From CALLVY01 sp937899855 (GTDB taxonomy: Bacteria; Bacteroidota; Bacteroidia; Chitinophagales; Saprospiraceae), in contig JBCBQC010000005.1 of the NCBI GenBank assembly GCA_039820405.1, positions 1 through 64,000 on the forward strand: a DNA stretch of 64,000 nucleotides, written 5' to 3'. Both the position numbers and the translations under genes were made by a program. The notes below the pieces were generated by a model. It was given only the letters and a program-made list of their open reading frames with translations, made no database searches and was not told the origin of the DNA. Below, in pieces: positions 1 to 7,690 of the stretch; the stretch's first letter is position 1, and every line of letters begins with the position of its first letter.

Positions 1-551
1 GGGGGAGCTCAGAGGGACTTGCGGACGCTTCCCAAATTGGGAGAAGTAATAAAAACAGACTGTTATGTACTCTGGAAATTGGGAAAGCAAAATGCTTTGA
101 AGGAGGTGAGTAGGTAGTATTTGGGGCCGTGGGTGGGACCCACCCTCAAGGCGACGACACCAACGCCCCCCCTTTGCAGCTACCATACCAAGCACGGCCC
201 TGCTACCCAGACCCAGAATCTCTTGATTCCGATCGGTTCCAATCAATACCAAAGAATTTTTACTTCCGATAGCTATCAAAACCAAGTACATTGCTGGAAG
301 CCAACAAGATTTTCCAGTTTGTACCCATGTACTTAGCGGGTGCCCCAAAAACATTCGGAGCGGTACATAGACGCTTTTGTAGTGAAAATTCCATAAGGCC
401 TTCTTCGTTTTGAGGAAAAAAATCGGCTGGAAGCCCCGGAAACATTGGGCAAAAAAAATTAAAAAAATCTCCGCTTTTCAAATTTTAACAATTCCAATTT
501 TCCTTACGTTGGAGAGTAAAGTAGGGTAACGAGAAGGGCCTTCCTCTTTTT
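1..551. other. Intergenic DNA at left edge, no gene seen
   Basis: The reading frames here are short, overlap one another on both strands and resemble no family I recognise. The stretch lies downstream of the last gene of the minus-strand cluster, so it probably holds its transcription end, but I see no convincing hairpin with a T-run. Confidence 0.5.
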
Positions 552-998
552 TTAGGGCTGCGAACGCGACCAAAAGTAGTGGTAAAAGTCGGTACTTTTT
601 TCCCAACCCATTTTCTCGTACAAGGACTGTGCGGGATTGTCGCAGGCCGTTTCGAGGGCCAGCCCTTTCCACGACTCCGTACGGGCCAATTCCTGACTCC
701 GCGCCAGTAGGGCCTCCCCTACCCCACGACGACGATCTGCGGGCCGTACGTAAAGGTCGTTGAGAATGTAAAACCGCTCCATACTCACGGACGAAAAAGT
801 AGGGTACAATTGAGTGAAGCCCAGCCCCTGATCCCCATCATGAGCGAGGTAGATGATACTATCCCCGGCACGGAGCCGGGCTTCGAGAAATTGCCGCGCC
901 CGCTCGGGGTCGGAAGTTTGTTGGTAGAACACGCGGTAGGCATCAAATAGCGGGGTCAGTAGCTCCAGGTGTTCCCGGTGCGCTCTTACGATTTGCAT
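552..998 (-). CDS. GNAT-family N-acetyltransferase
   Basis: A 148-residue single-domain GNAT protein. The acetyl-CoA loop is visible as RPADRRRGVGEALL (about residues 85-98), the usual R/Q-x-x-G-x-G/A signature, preceded by the beta-strand FYILNDLYV and followed by a C-terminal ALYEKMGW-like segment (SLYEKMGWEKS), typical of small acyltransferases acting on amines. I chose the ATG at 998; the longer frame to 1289 would run through the lysA coding region. It is the last gene of the minus-strand cluster, 23 bp after lysA. In this context it could acylate an amine of the product, or a lysine- or hydrazine-derived intermediate, or act as self-resistance by acetylation. The substrate cannot be read from sequence, so the family is sure and the role is not. 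Confidence 0.85.
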   Translation of the reverse strand: MQIVRAHREHLELLTPLFDAYRVFYQQTSDPERARQFLEARLRAGDSIIYLAHDGDQGLGFTQLYPTFSSVSMERFYILNDLYVRPADRRRGVGEALLARSQELARTESWKGLALETACDNPAQSLYEKMGWEKSTDFYHYFWSRSQP

Positions 999-1021
999 GG
1001 CAGATTGATTTGAGGTGGCTG

Positions 1022-2347
1022 CTAAACGGTACGCAGTAAAGATAACTCCGATTTTACCATTTCCTGCGCCAGCCGCTCGTAATTTTCCCGTTCTCGAATA
1101 ACGAAAACGCGCTCCCCATCCACCAGCAATTCCGCAGGACGACGCACCGCGTTGTAGTTGCTCGCCATCACCATTCCGTAAGCGCCCACCGTAAATACGG
1201 CCAGCAGGTCCTCCTCTCGCACGGGAGGAATGGCGCGCCCGCGGGCGAGAAAATCGGACGACTCGCAGATGGGTCCGGCAATGTCGCATTTGGAAAGGCC
1301 ATCGAAGACCGGAGGATGAATGCGTCGATCGAGCTGGTAAGCCAAACCACAGTCGACGGGCCAGATGTAGTGGAAGGCATTGTAGAGCGTCGGGCGGATA
1401 AACTGACTCATCCCCGCGTCCACGATCAAGATGTTGCGTTGGTTGGCGCGCTTGCGGTAGAGGACCTTGGTCACCATAATTCCCGCATTGGCGGAGATGG
1501 CGCGCCCCGGCTCCAGAATCACCCGCATTCCGTCTCGCTCCACCCGTTGACGGAGCTCGGGGATGATGGCGTCGGCAAAACGCTGCAGATCCGTGGGGGT
1601 GTTTTCGTCGTAGTCGGCGGGAAAGCCTCCACCGAGATTGAGTACGGGTAAGCGAATGCCTTCGGCCCCCAGCTCATCGATGATCGCGAGCATCTTACGG
1701 ATGGCCATGACGTAGTACTTGGGGGAGGATATGGGGGAACCGATGTGGCAGTGCAAACCCGCAATCCGAACCCGCTTTTCCGTTTGAAAACGACGGACCA
1801 GAGGAATGATGGCCTCCATGGGAATCCCAAACTTGGCCCCCTTGCCCCCCGTACGCGTTTTCTTGTTGGTCTTCTTGTCGTAAATCTCGGGTAGGAAACG
1901 CAACAACACCCGGACCTCTCGTTCCAACTCAGCACACAAATCCCGAATCAATTCCAACTCCGCCACCGACTCCACGTTGATGTAACCAATCCCACTGCGA
2001 ATCGCATCGATCAGTTCGGCGCGGGTCTTTCCCACCCCAGCGTACACCACCTTCTTACGGTCCAGCTCCACTACTTGTTTGAGCAAGAACAGCTCGCCCC
2101 CACTGACGATGTCCATACCCGCTCCCAGGGTCGCAATTTCGCGAATCAGGTGAATGTTGTTGCAAGACTTTACCGAAAAACAAATGGTGGGGTCCAGGGC
2201 TCGGAATAGGTCCCGAATTTGGAGAAACTGGCGCCGGAAAGTCTGGAGCGAGTACAGGTAAAATGGCGTGGGGACCTGCTGCCCCAACTGGGAGACCGAT
2301 ACCGACTCGCAGTACAGCTCTCCCGCTCGGTATTCAAAAAAATCCAT
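1022..2347 (-). CDS. lysA: Diaminopimelate decarboxylase (LysA)
   Basis: Fold-type III PLP decarboxylase of 441 residues that converts meso-diaminopimelate to L-lysine. The PLP lysine sits in CFSVKSCNN near residue 60. The HIGSP motif, the glycine-rich phosphate loop LNLGGGFP, the EPGR motif and the substrate-side CESSD motif with the partner active-site cysteine are all present, and the length is normal. I use the ATG at 2347 (protein starting MDFFEYR) because LysA proteins begin with this short strand; an in-frame ATG at 2374 adds nine residues. It sits inside the biosynthetic cluster between the serine acetyltransferase and the GNAT gene. L-lysine is the substrate of the N-monooxygenase (9171-10502) and the predicted substrate of the first A domain (28840-33948), so a dedicated lysine supply is likely, although it could also be the housekeeping copy. 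Confidence 0.9.
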   Translation of the reverse strand: MDFFEYRAGELYCESVSVSQLGQQVPTPFYLYSLQTFRRQFLQIRDLFRALDPTICFSVKSCNNIHLIREIATLGAGMDIVSGGELFLLKQVVELDRKKVVYAGVGKTRAELIDAIRSGIGYINVESVAELELIRDLCAELEREVRVLLRFLPEIYDKKTNKKTRTGGKGAKFGIPMEAIIPLVRRFQTEKRVRIAGLHCHIGSPISSPKYYVMAIRKMLAIIDELGAEGIRLPVLNLGGGFPADYDENTPTDLQRFADAIIPELRQRVERDGMRVILEPGRAISANAGIMVTKVLYRKRANQRNILIVDAGMSQFIRPTLYNAFHYIWPVDCGLAYQLDRRIHPPVFDGLSKCDIAGPICESSDFLARGRAIPPVREEDLLAVFTVGAYGMVMASNYNAVRRPAELLVDGERVFVIRERENYERLAQEMVKSELSLLRTV

Positions 2348-2418
2348 AGTTTGAAGAAGTGCGAGAACTCCCAAGGCATTTGCGCTGGAGCTCCTGGGTT
2401 AGGGATAAAGGGGATTTA

Positions 2419-3180
2419 CTAGCCGCGACTAGAAAAATACTGTTTGTCGCGTACGCGTTTGTTGTCCTTGGCCTGAACGACTTGTTGCTTGCGCATCATG
2501 CGCACCTTAGAGTGGGGCTCCACGTCGTGGGCGATCAAACAATCGGGCCCGATAAAGGAATGGCTACCCACCAATACCGGTCCGAGAATCCGCACGCCAC
2601 CGGAGACGTGTACATTGTCCCCTAGCGTGGGATGGCGTTTGCCCCGTTCGTTAAAGGTAATCTTCCGCGCTCCCAGCACCACGTTTTGCAGTAGGGTACA
2701 ATTGTCACCAATCACCGAGGTGGCCCCAATCAGCGTATTGATTCCGTGATCGATGACGAAGTTTTTTCCAATCTTTGCCTCGGGGTGAATCTCAATCGCG
2801 GTCCGTCGGGAAGCTTCCTCCGACAAGCGGAAGGCGCAGAATTTAGCGACCATCTGCTCCTCTGCGGTCCCCCCAAAATTGTAGACCGAATGGGCGATGC
2901 GGTAGCAGTAGATAATGTTGAAAGACTTGGATAGGCGGTAAATATAATCGGTGGAAAGGGCGATGGGATCCTGTTCGACGCGGGCCTGCAAATCGCCGTA
3001 AATCAGCACCGCCAATTCCTCCAGTTGAGACTCCGTCAATATCTTTCCCAGTTCGATCAACTCCTTGCAGTACTCTCGGTAAGTATTGCGGATGTCAAAG
3101 CGAATCCAATCCGTGGAGACATCTTTATTCATGTCTTGCGAACTGGTGAAGAGATTGCTTTTAAAAAACATATTTGCCAT
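2419..3180 (-). CDS. Serine O-acetyltransferase (CysE/SAT-like)
   Basis: A 253-residue left-handed beta-helix acetyltransferase of the serine acetyltransferase family, which makes O-acetyl-L-serine from serine and acetyl-CoA. The N-terminal 110 residues are helical. The hexapeptide-repeat region begins at IHPEAKIG (about 131). The two histidines that match the CysE catalytic pair are in VIDHGIN (H145) and KRHPTLG (H183), followed by GPVLVGSHSFIG-type turns. The C-terminal tail after PHSKVRMMRKQQ differs from the usual CysE ending. It is co-directional with the ligand-binding protein gene (49 bp upstream) and lysA. In this cluster O-acetylserine could feed cysteine or serve as an activated three-carbon unit, but no beta-substituting synthase is nearby, so its role is open. 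Confidence 0.82.
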   Translation of the reverse strand: MANMFFKSNLFTSSQDMNKDVSTDWIRFDIRNTYREYCKELIELGKILTESQLEELAVLIYGDLQARVEQDPIALSTDYIYRLSKSFNIIYCYRIAHSVYNFGGTAEEQMVAKFCAFRLSEEASRRTAIEIHPEAKIGKNFVIDHGINTLIGATSVIGDNCTLLQNVVLGARKITFNERGKRHPTLGDNVHVSGGVRILGPVLVGSHSFIGPDCLIAHDVEPHSKVRMMRKQQVVQAKDNKRVRDKQYFSSRG

Positions 3181-3228
3181 GATAAAAATGTTGTGGTGAG
3201 AAAGCCGAATGTGGTAAAATAAGCGCAG

Positions 3229-4248
3229 TCAATGCGCTCCGCCGGCGGATCTGCTCGGGGTCATTATCGCGGGCCGGGGATCACTCCGCAGGGCGCCTTC
3301 GTACAGTTGCCACAAAGCAAAGCGCTGAAAGCCACTTTCCCCCCGCTCGTCAAATTGTACCTCGCCGAGTACGGACCGGTAGACGCTCGACCGCAGTTGA
3401 TCCAGGAAGGCCCGACGTTGATCCGCTTGATCGACCAACTGCTGAACAACTTCCATTGCCGCGTAGGTTTCCAGAAAATACGTATTGGGATCTTTCCCCC
3501 AACGGGCCCGGTAAGCACTGACGCACTCTACTGCCGTGGGGCAGTCACGGGCGCTGGCGTAGCCAAAGGCATAAATCTCCTGGGGGCTATCCACCAGGTC
3601 GTGCGCTAGCTTGGGATGGACCACATCGTCCGTGAAATAAATCGCGTGGGGATGGGCACTTCGCGCCCGAAGTCCCTGCGCAAAGTTGAGGCTGTTGACG
3701 TAGGAACCCACGTAAACGATGTGCCCACTACGCGCCACATCGTAGCGTAAGCGCAAGTCCGATACGCCCCGCAATTGAGCCTCAATCCGACTGGAAAGTG
3801 CCCGGCCGTGAACGCTGTCGTCGTGACCGATGTACAACTCGCGAACCCCACGGGCCAACAAGGTTTCACAAATGCGGTTGACCAAGTCGGCATCGCGACC
3901 GCAGAGGCGAAAGGCATTGCTGAAATCCGTCGTCAAAAAATCTGCGGTAGCCGCGGGTAGCAACACGGGAATCCTTCTGGTCTCGTAGTGGGGCAAGGCC
4001 CCCTTGGCCGCCGCCGAGGCGTAATGACCAAGGACGGCGTCCACCTGCTTTCGGACCAGCACTTGCGCCGACTGATCGCCACCGGTGTAGGTAGCCCGAT
4101 CGTTTTCCCAAATCAGCTCGATGCCGCTTCGTTCAAAATGCAGTTGCTCCGCCGCTTGCTCCACGGCTCGGATAAAGGTTTGTTGGTGGATCGAGCCACC
4201 GGGCGAAAGGTCCGCCACGATGCCCAATCGAAATAGCTTATTGTTCAT
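3229..4248 (-). CDS. Leu/Ile/Val-binding-protein-like protein without signal peptide
   Basis: A 339-residue type I periplasmic-binding-protein fold of the amino-acid/amide-binding class (LivJ, AmiC, UrtA relatives). It opens with the strand FRLGIVADLSPGGSI, has the ligand-loop pattern VDAVLGHYASAAAKGALPHYE and the second-lobe segment HIVYVGSYVNS. The start at 4248 is firm because ATGA overlaps the stop of the upstream FAD oxidase gene. From this start there is no signal peptide or lipobox, so the protein should stay in the cytoplasm. No ABC permease or ATPase partner lies nearby. By analogy with AmiC, a cytoplasmic sensor of this fold, it may sense or bind a pathway intermediate; that is inference. 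Its tight coupling to the oxidase suggests a role linked to that step. Confidence 0.75.
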   Translation of the reverse strand: MNNKLFRLGIVADLSPGGSIHQQTFIRAVEQAAEQLHFERSGIELIWENDRATYTGGDQSAQVLVRKQVDAVLGHYASAAAKGALPHYETRRIPVLLPAATADFLTTDFSNAFRLCGRDADLVNRICETLLARGVRELYIGHDDSVHGRALSSRIEAQLRGVSDLRLRYDVARSGHIVYVGSYVNSLNFAQGLRARSAHPHAIYFTDDVVHPKLAHDLVDSPQEIYAFGYASARDCPTAVECVSAYRARWGKDPNTYFLETYAAMEVVQQLVDQADQRRAFLDQLRSSVYRSVLGEVQFDERGESGFQRFALWQLYEGALRSDPRPAIMTPSRSAGGAH

Positions 4249-5363
4249 ACGAATTGATCTTTTAGAGATAAGCGCCACTTGATTTCGGGAGCAGTGGCCA
4301 ATGAACCCAAACGCTGCCGAATCTGCTGGGCAATTTGCTGTCCCAGACTGAGCGCACACTTGTAACCACGACCGGAAAATCCAGCCGCCAAATAAACCCC
4401 GGGATACTCTTCCAAAAACTGCACGATGGGTTTTTTATCCACGGTGTAGGCATCAAATCCCTTGAGGTAGTTAAGGGCCCGGTGCGACCGAGATTCCTTC
4501 ATCAGCAGCTCGATTCGTCGCATCGAGTCCTCGTGCTCCGCAGCCTTGGGAGCGGCCAGATCACGGGGCAGATCGGTGCGCTCGTAAACTTGGGACCCCG
4601 CGTAAAACGAAGCACCATCGCCCGGTCGGTAATAGGTCTCCACCCCCTCGTCGATCAGCGGAAGCTGGACCAGTCCCGCGGGATCGCTAACTTGGGTGAG
4701 GGAAATCGAACGGGTAAACACCGGCAGGTCGGGGAAGAAGCGTTTGGTGTAGGCGCCGGTGGTAAAAAGTACCACGGAGGCCCGCACGCTACCCAGGGGC
4801 AACTGGACCTTCCAACGACCATCACTGAGGGCCTCAAAACCGCGGACCTCACAGTTTTCGTATACCTGTCCTCCACGGGTACGGAAGCCCTCGGCAAAGT
4901 TGGTAGCCGTCAGTCGGGGATCTCCGTATCCACCCCGCGCCTCGAAGACGCCGATGCGATCCGGGTCGGGTCGCAACCAGGGAAAACGTCGGCTGACCTC
5001 CGCCGGACGGAGCAGGTGAATGGGATATTCCGGTGAGTCGTAGCGCTCCGCAAATTGACGGATGGCTTGGGCGCCCGTCTCGGGCAAGAGGTAGAGAAAG
5101 CCCGTCGACCGGTAAGGATTGAAGCCCGGATAACCCCGCTCCTCCCACTGGTCTAGCTCGATGGCTCCCCGGAGTGAAACTTCGGCCAGGGCGGGATCGG
5201 GATCGTAAGCGCGGACTATGCCACGGGAATAACTCGTAGCCCCAGCGCTGCCGATGCGCTCGCGCTCGACCAACAACACCCGGTGGTGTTGACCAAGAAA
5301 ATAAGCGCAAACACTACCGTAAATCCCGCCACCGACCACGATGACATCAAAATTGTTATTCAT
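4245..5363 (-). CDS. FAD-dependent amine/D-amino-acid oxidase (DAO family), predicted hydrazine-releasing oxidase
   Basis: A 372-residue DAO/sarcosine-oxidase-type flavoenzyme. The dinucleotide motif VIVVGGGIYGSVCAYFLG lies at residues 6-23, with the acidic ribose-binding VERER after it. GYGDPRLTATNFAEG and the C-terminal FSGRGYKCALSLG flavin motif are conserved. The start at 5363 is an ATG directly before the Rossmann strand. In s56-p1 and triacsin biosynthesis, an enzyme of this family oxidises N6-(carboxymethylamino)lysine and releases a hydrazino acid (established knowledge, recalled). The cognate N-monooxygenase, cupin and MetRS-like genes lie just upstream in the same direction, so I infer the same C-N cleavage here. 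The gene is separated from them by about 400 bp of non-coding DNA and overlaps the next gene by 4 bp. Confidence 0.82.
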   Translation of the reverse strand: MNNNFDVIVVGGGIYGSVCAYFLGQHHRVLLVERERIGSAGATSYSRGIVRAYDPDPALAEVSLRGAIELDQWEERGYPGFNPYRSTGFLYLLPETGAQAIRQFAERYDSPEYPIHLLRPAEVSRRFPWLRPDPDRIGVFEARGGYGDPRLTATNFAEGFRTRGGQVYENCEVRGFEALSDGRWKVQLPLGSVRASVVLFTTGAYTKRFFPDLPVFTRSISLTQVSDPAGLVQLPLIDEGVETYYRPGDGASFYAGSQVYERTDLPRDLAAPKAAEHEDSMRRIELLMKESRSHRALNYLKGFDAYTVDKKPIVQFLEEYPGVYLAAGFSGRGYKCALSLGQQIAQQIRQRLGSLATAPEIKWRLSLKDQFV

Positions 5364-5406
5364 GACTTGAATTAGGGTTTGTAGAAACCATCTCAAAATG
5401 TTTTTG

Positions 5407-5518
5407 CCGGCGAGGGAGTGGTCATTTATGTCCCTACGAGACGCCAAAACGGAGTCCCGATTCCTATCGGGATGACGCTTTTGGCAACGCGAAGTAAGGG
5501 CGTAAATGACCCTGCCGC
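5407..5518. repeat. Long nested inverted repeat (about 110 bp)
   Basis: Three pairs of arms nest in order: GGTCATTTA at 5420-5428 with TAAATGACC at 5503-5511; GCCAAAA at 5443-5449 with TTTTGGC at 5479-5485; and TCCCGAT at 5455-5461 with ATCGGGA at 5466-5472 around a TCCT loop. Outside them CGGCGAGGG and CCCTGCCG extend the pairing imperfectly. The whole unit could fold as one long hairpin just upstream of the FAD oxidase gene. Confidence 0.7.
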
Positions 5519-5614
5519 AGCCCAAATCGACGAAGGAGATTCACGGCAGTAAAAGATATTTTTGAGGTAGCTTCTAAATCGTTGAACTAAAAATTCGCTG
5601 TAGAGTCGCAAGAA

Positions 5615-5644
5615 GTATCAGGCGTTCTTCAGAACGCCTGATAC
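5615..5644. repeat. Perfect 14-bp inverted repeat, possible terminator of the upstream operon
   Basis: GTATCAGGCGTTCT at 5615-5628 is followed after two bases by its exact reverse complement at 5631-5644. On the minus strand it lies downstream of the MetRS-like gene, but only TTCTTG follows, so it is a weak intrinsic terminator at best. On the plus strand the arm is followed by an A-run. A regulator site or repeat element is equally possible. Confidence 0.6.
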
Positions 5645-5766
5645 AAAAATTCGCTAGCATTTATCATTAACAACTCTAACAAAAACAATCTTTCCAAACT
5701 GGCCAGCGCTAGCCCGAGCCAGGCTTGGTATATCTTTGGGGCCTTGGGGATGAGGAGTGTCATCCC

Positions 5767-7281
5767 CTAGGCCACCTCGTAGTTGAGGGACAACCAGTCG
5801 ATCACTCGATCGCGATCGATCTGGTAACGCTCGATCAACTGATCCGACAGGGCGGGATGAATGGGCTGGGCCATCACCAGATACATCTGTACTGCCACCC
5901 GCATTCCCGCGTCCTGCTCGCGGATACCCCGCGTAATGACCGACAGCAATTCTTGTAGCGTGATGGCAATTTTACTGATGGAGAAGTTATCGGTCTCGGA
6001 GAAGAAATTCCACTTGTCCTTGAAGCGCTCCAACTCGGTACGGAGGCCATCCGGTGCCAGGTCGATGTTGAAGGAGCCGGGCGGATAGTCCTGCATAAAC
6101 TGTTGGAGCAGGTCCATCGAGGTTTTGTAAAAATTCTCGTGCCAGTGGTAAAACTTTTCTTGCTCGAAATTATCTACCGCCTCTTCGGGAGAAACCATGG
6201 CGAGGTAAAAGCGCAGGGCATCCGCCGATACCTCATCCAGGATTTCGTCCGCCCAAATGGCGTGGCGACGACTGGTGGAAAAATCTTTACCCTCCAACTT
6301 CAAAAATTTGTTGGTAATTGGAATGACCCGATTGGTATGTCCCGGTACGTTCGACAGCAGGGAGGGGTAAACGATGGCGTGGCTAAAAGCACAGTCGAAA
6401 CCCAGGAAGTTGACGATGGTCGTCTCCTTCGATTGCCAGAAGGCGCGGTGCAATTCGGGTTGTTTGGTGTAGTGCGCAAACTCTTCCGTCGCCGCGTAGT
6501 ACCCCGCCAAGCCCGAGAACCAGGTATGGATGGTTTTTTCCACCCCATCTACCTCCAAGTCAATCCCGTGACCATCCGGTCGATCGATGAACCAATCCAG
6601 ATAGGTCGCCTCCAGGGCCAGTACCTCCTTCAAGTAGGTCTCCAGGTGTTCACGTACCGCCGGTAGCCGTTCGTAGTGTTCCCGAAGGTAGGAGCGGTAA
6701 GCACTCAGCCGGAGAAACTCCCGCTGCTTGGGCACCATCTCCATCGGCTTTTTGGAAAAGATCGAACGCAGTTCACCCATTTCCTCCATCACCGGAGCGT
6801 AGGCACAGTCTTCGCACTGACTGGCGTCGGATTCCTCCCCACAAAAGTTACAAATGCCCCGGGCAAAGGCTTCGTAGCCGTATTCCTCATCTTCTTCCGA
6901 ATAAGGAACCTGAGCCTCCGTCGCCACGATTTGCCCCGCTGCCACCGCTCCGCGGTAGAACAAAGCGATGGCCTCCTTGTAGTAGCGGTTTTGATAGGAT
7001 TTTAGGAACCAATCGAGTTCGATGTCGCACTTTTTTAAGGTCGACTCGATCCGGTGGGCAAAGTGAGTGGCCAATTCAAATTTATCGCGGTGTTGCTGGA
7101 CGGCCATCCGGGCGACGTAGTCTTGGTAGTCGTCGGAATAGCAAACCAGAATCACTTCATCCTTGCGTACCCGGCGGACGCGGGCAAAGACATCGGCGGC
7201 CAAAAAGGGACCCGAGATGTGACCGAGGTGTAGGTCTCCGTTGGGGGTGGGCGGGGCAATGGTAACGATGTACTTAGCCAT
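5767..7281 (-). CDS. MetRS-like hydrazine (N-N bond) synthetase subunit
   Basis: A 504-residue class I synthetase resembling methionyl-tRNA synthetase. It has the HIGH-box variant GDLHLGH near residue 22, a zinc knuckle with CNFCGEE and CEDC in the usual insertion, the conserved LDWFIDRP-like and KTIHTWFSG (WFDA-like) segments, and a degenerate KMSKS-box, KDFSTSRRH. The C-terminal anticodon-binding region is short and divergent. In the s56-p1 and triacsin pathways a cupin-MetRS fusion (Spb40, Tri28) joins the hydroxylamine nitrogen of N6-hydroxylysine to the amine of an amino acid, forming N-N (recalled). Here the same two parts are separate genes; the start at 7281 overlaps the cupin stop by 8 bp, implying coupled translation. 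With the lysine-type monooxygenase and FAD oxidase nearby, I read this as the N-N forming enzyme rather than a tRNA-charging MetRS. Confidence 0.85.
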   Translation of the reverse strand: MAKYIVTIAPPTPNGDLHLGHISGPFLAADVFARVRRVRKDEVILVCYSDDYQDYVARMAVQQHRDKFELATHFAHRIESTLKKCDIELDWFLKSYQNRYYKEAIALFYRGAVAAGQIVATEAQVPYSEEDEEYGYEAFARGICNFCGEESDASQCEDCAYAPVMEEMGELRSIFSKKPMEMVPKQREFLRLSAYRSYLREHYERLPAVREHLETYLKEVLALEATYLDWFIDRPDGHGIDLEVDGVEKTIHTWFSGLAGYYAATEEFAHYTKQPELHRAFWQSKETTIVNFLGFDCAFSHAIVYPSLLSNVPGHTNRVIPITNKFLKLEGKDFSTSRRHAIWADEILDEVSADALRFYLAMVSPEEAVDNFEQEKFYHWHENFYKTSMDLLQQFMQDYPPGSFNIDLAPDGLRTELERFKDKWNFFSETDNFSISKIAITLQELLSVITRGIREQDAGMRVAVQMYLVMAQPIHPALSDQLIERYQIDRDRVIDWLSLNYEVA

Positions 7282-7666
7282 TGACCAGGGAGTTTTGCTT
7301 TTCTTGGCGGTAGCCCGAAACGATGTCATTGTTCCACCACAGGGCGTAGAAATGAAAGTCCTCATCGAAGGGATTATCGACGTAATGAAGCTTGCCCGCG
7401 GGAATGTACACTACGTCTCCTTGCTCGATATCGTGGAAACCATCGTCGAGGAAAACCTTGGCCTTACCGGCAATGGCGACGAACATTTCTTCTTCATCGG
7501 CGGGCGCGTTGATGTGGTCTTTAGAGGTAGTGCCCGCTCGGGTAATGCAGTAAGCACCGCCAAAGGGAAAAGGAAATTTCGAATCTCCCCAGGGCAGTAG
7601 TCGTTCGCCATCCACGCCATATTCGTGTTTTAAATCGTTCCACTTAATTTTTCTAATGAGTTCCAT
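7274..7666 (-). CDS. Cupin partner of the MetRS-like hydrazine synthetase
   Basis: A 130-residue single-domain cupin. Motif 1 appears as KDHINAPADEEEMFVAIAG (H51 and glutamates near 58-60 as metal ligands) and motif 2 as GDVVYIPAGKLHYVDN (H94). In known hydrazine-forming enzymes a zinc-binding cupin is fused ahead of the MetRS domain and rearranges the ester made between N6-hydroxylysine and an amino acid to give the N-N bond (recalled from the Spb40 work). Gene order here, cupin then MetRS-like with an 8-bp overlap, matches that domain order, so the pair looks like a split version of the fusion. It lies 24 bp after the aminotransferase gene. Cupin assignment is firm; the partner role is inference from context. 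Confidence 0.87.
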   Translation of the reverse strand: MELIRKIKWNDLKHEYGVDGERLLPWGDSKFPFPFGGAYCITRAGTTSKDHINAPADEEEMFVAIAGKAKVFLDDGFHDIEQGDVVYIPAGKLHYVDNPFDEDFHFYALWWNNDIVSGYRQEKQNSLVNG

Positions 7667-7690
7667 GATGCTGTTTTTATTGGGTTTAAA

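Larger units (their letters stand above)
5364..5766. other. Intergenic region with palindromes inside the hydrazine gene set
   Basis: No coding frame is supported in these 400 bp, the only large break between the MetRS-like gene and the FAD oxidase gene. It contains two strong inverted repeats, listed separately. An 11-base direct repeat (AAAAATTCGCT) flanks the second palindrome near 5590 and 5645. A terminator plus a new promoter, or a small mobile hairpin element, would both fit. Confidence 0.5.

Noticed and set aside
5767..7281. Housekeeping methionyl-tRNA synthetase
   Set aside because: The KMSKS box is degenerate, the C-terminal part is short and divergent, and it overlaps a cupin gene in a biosynthetic operon, matching the hydrazine synthetase arrangement.
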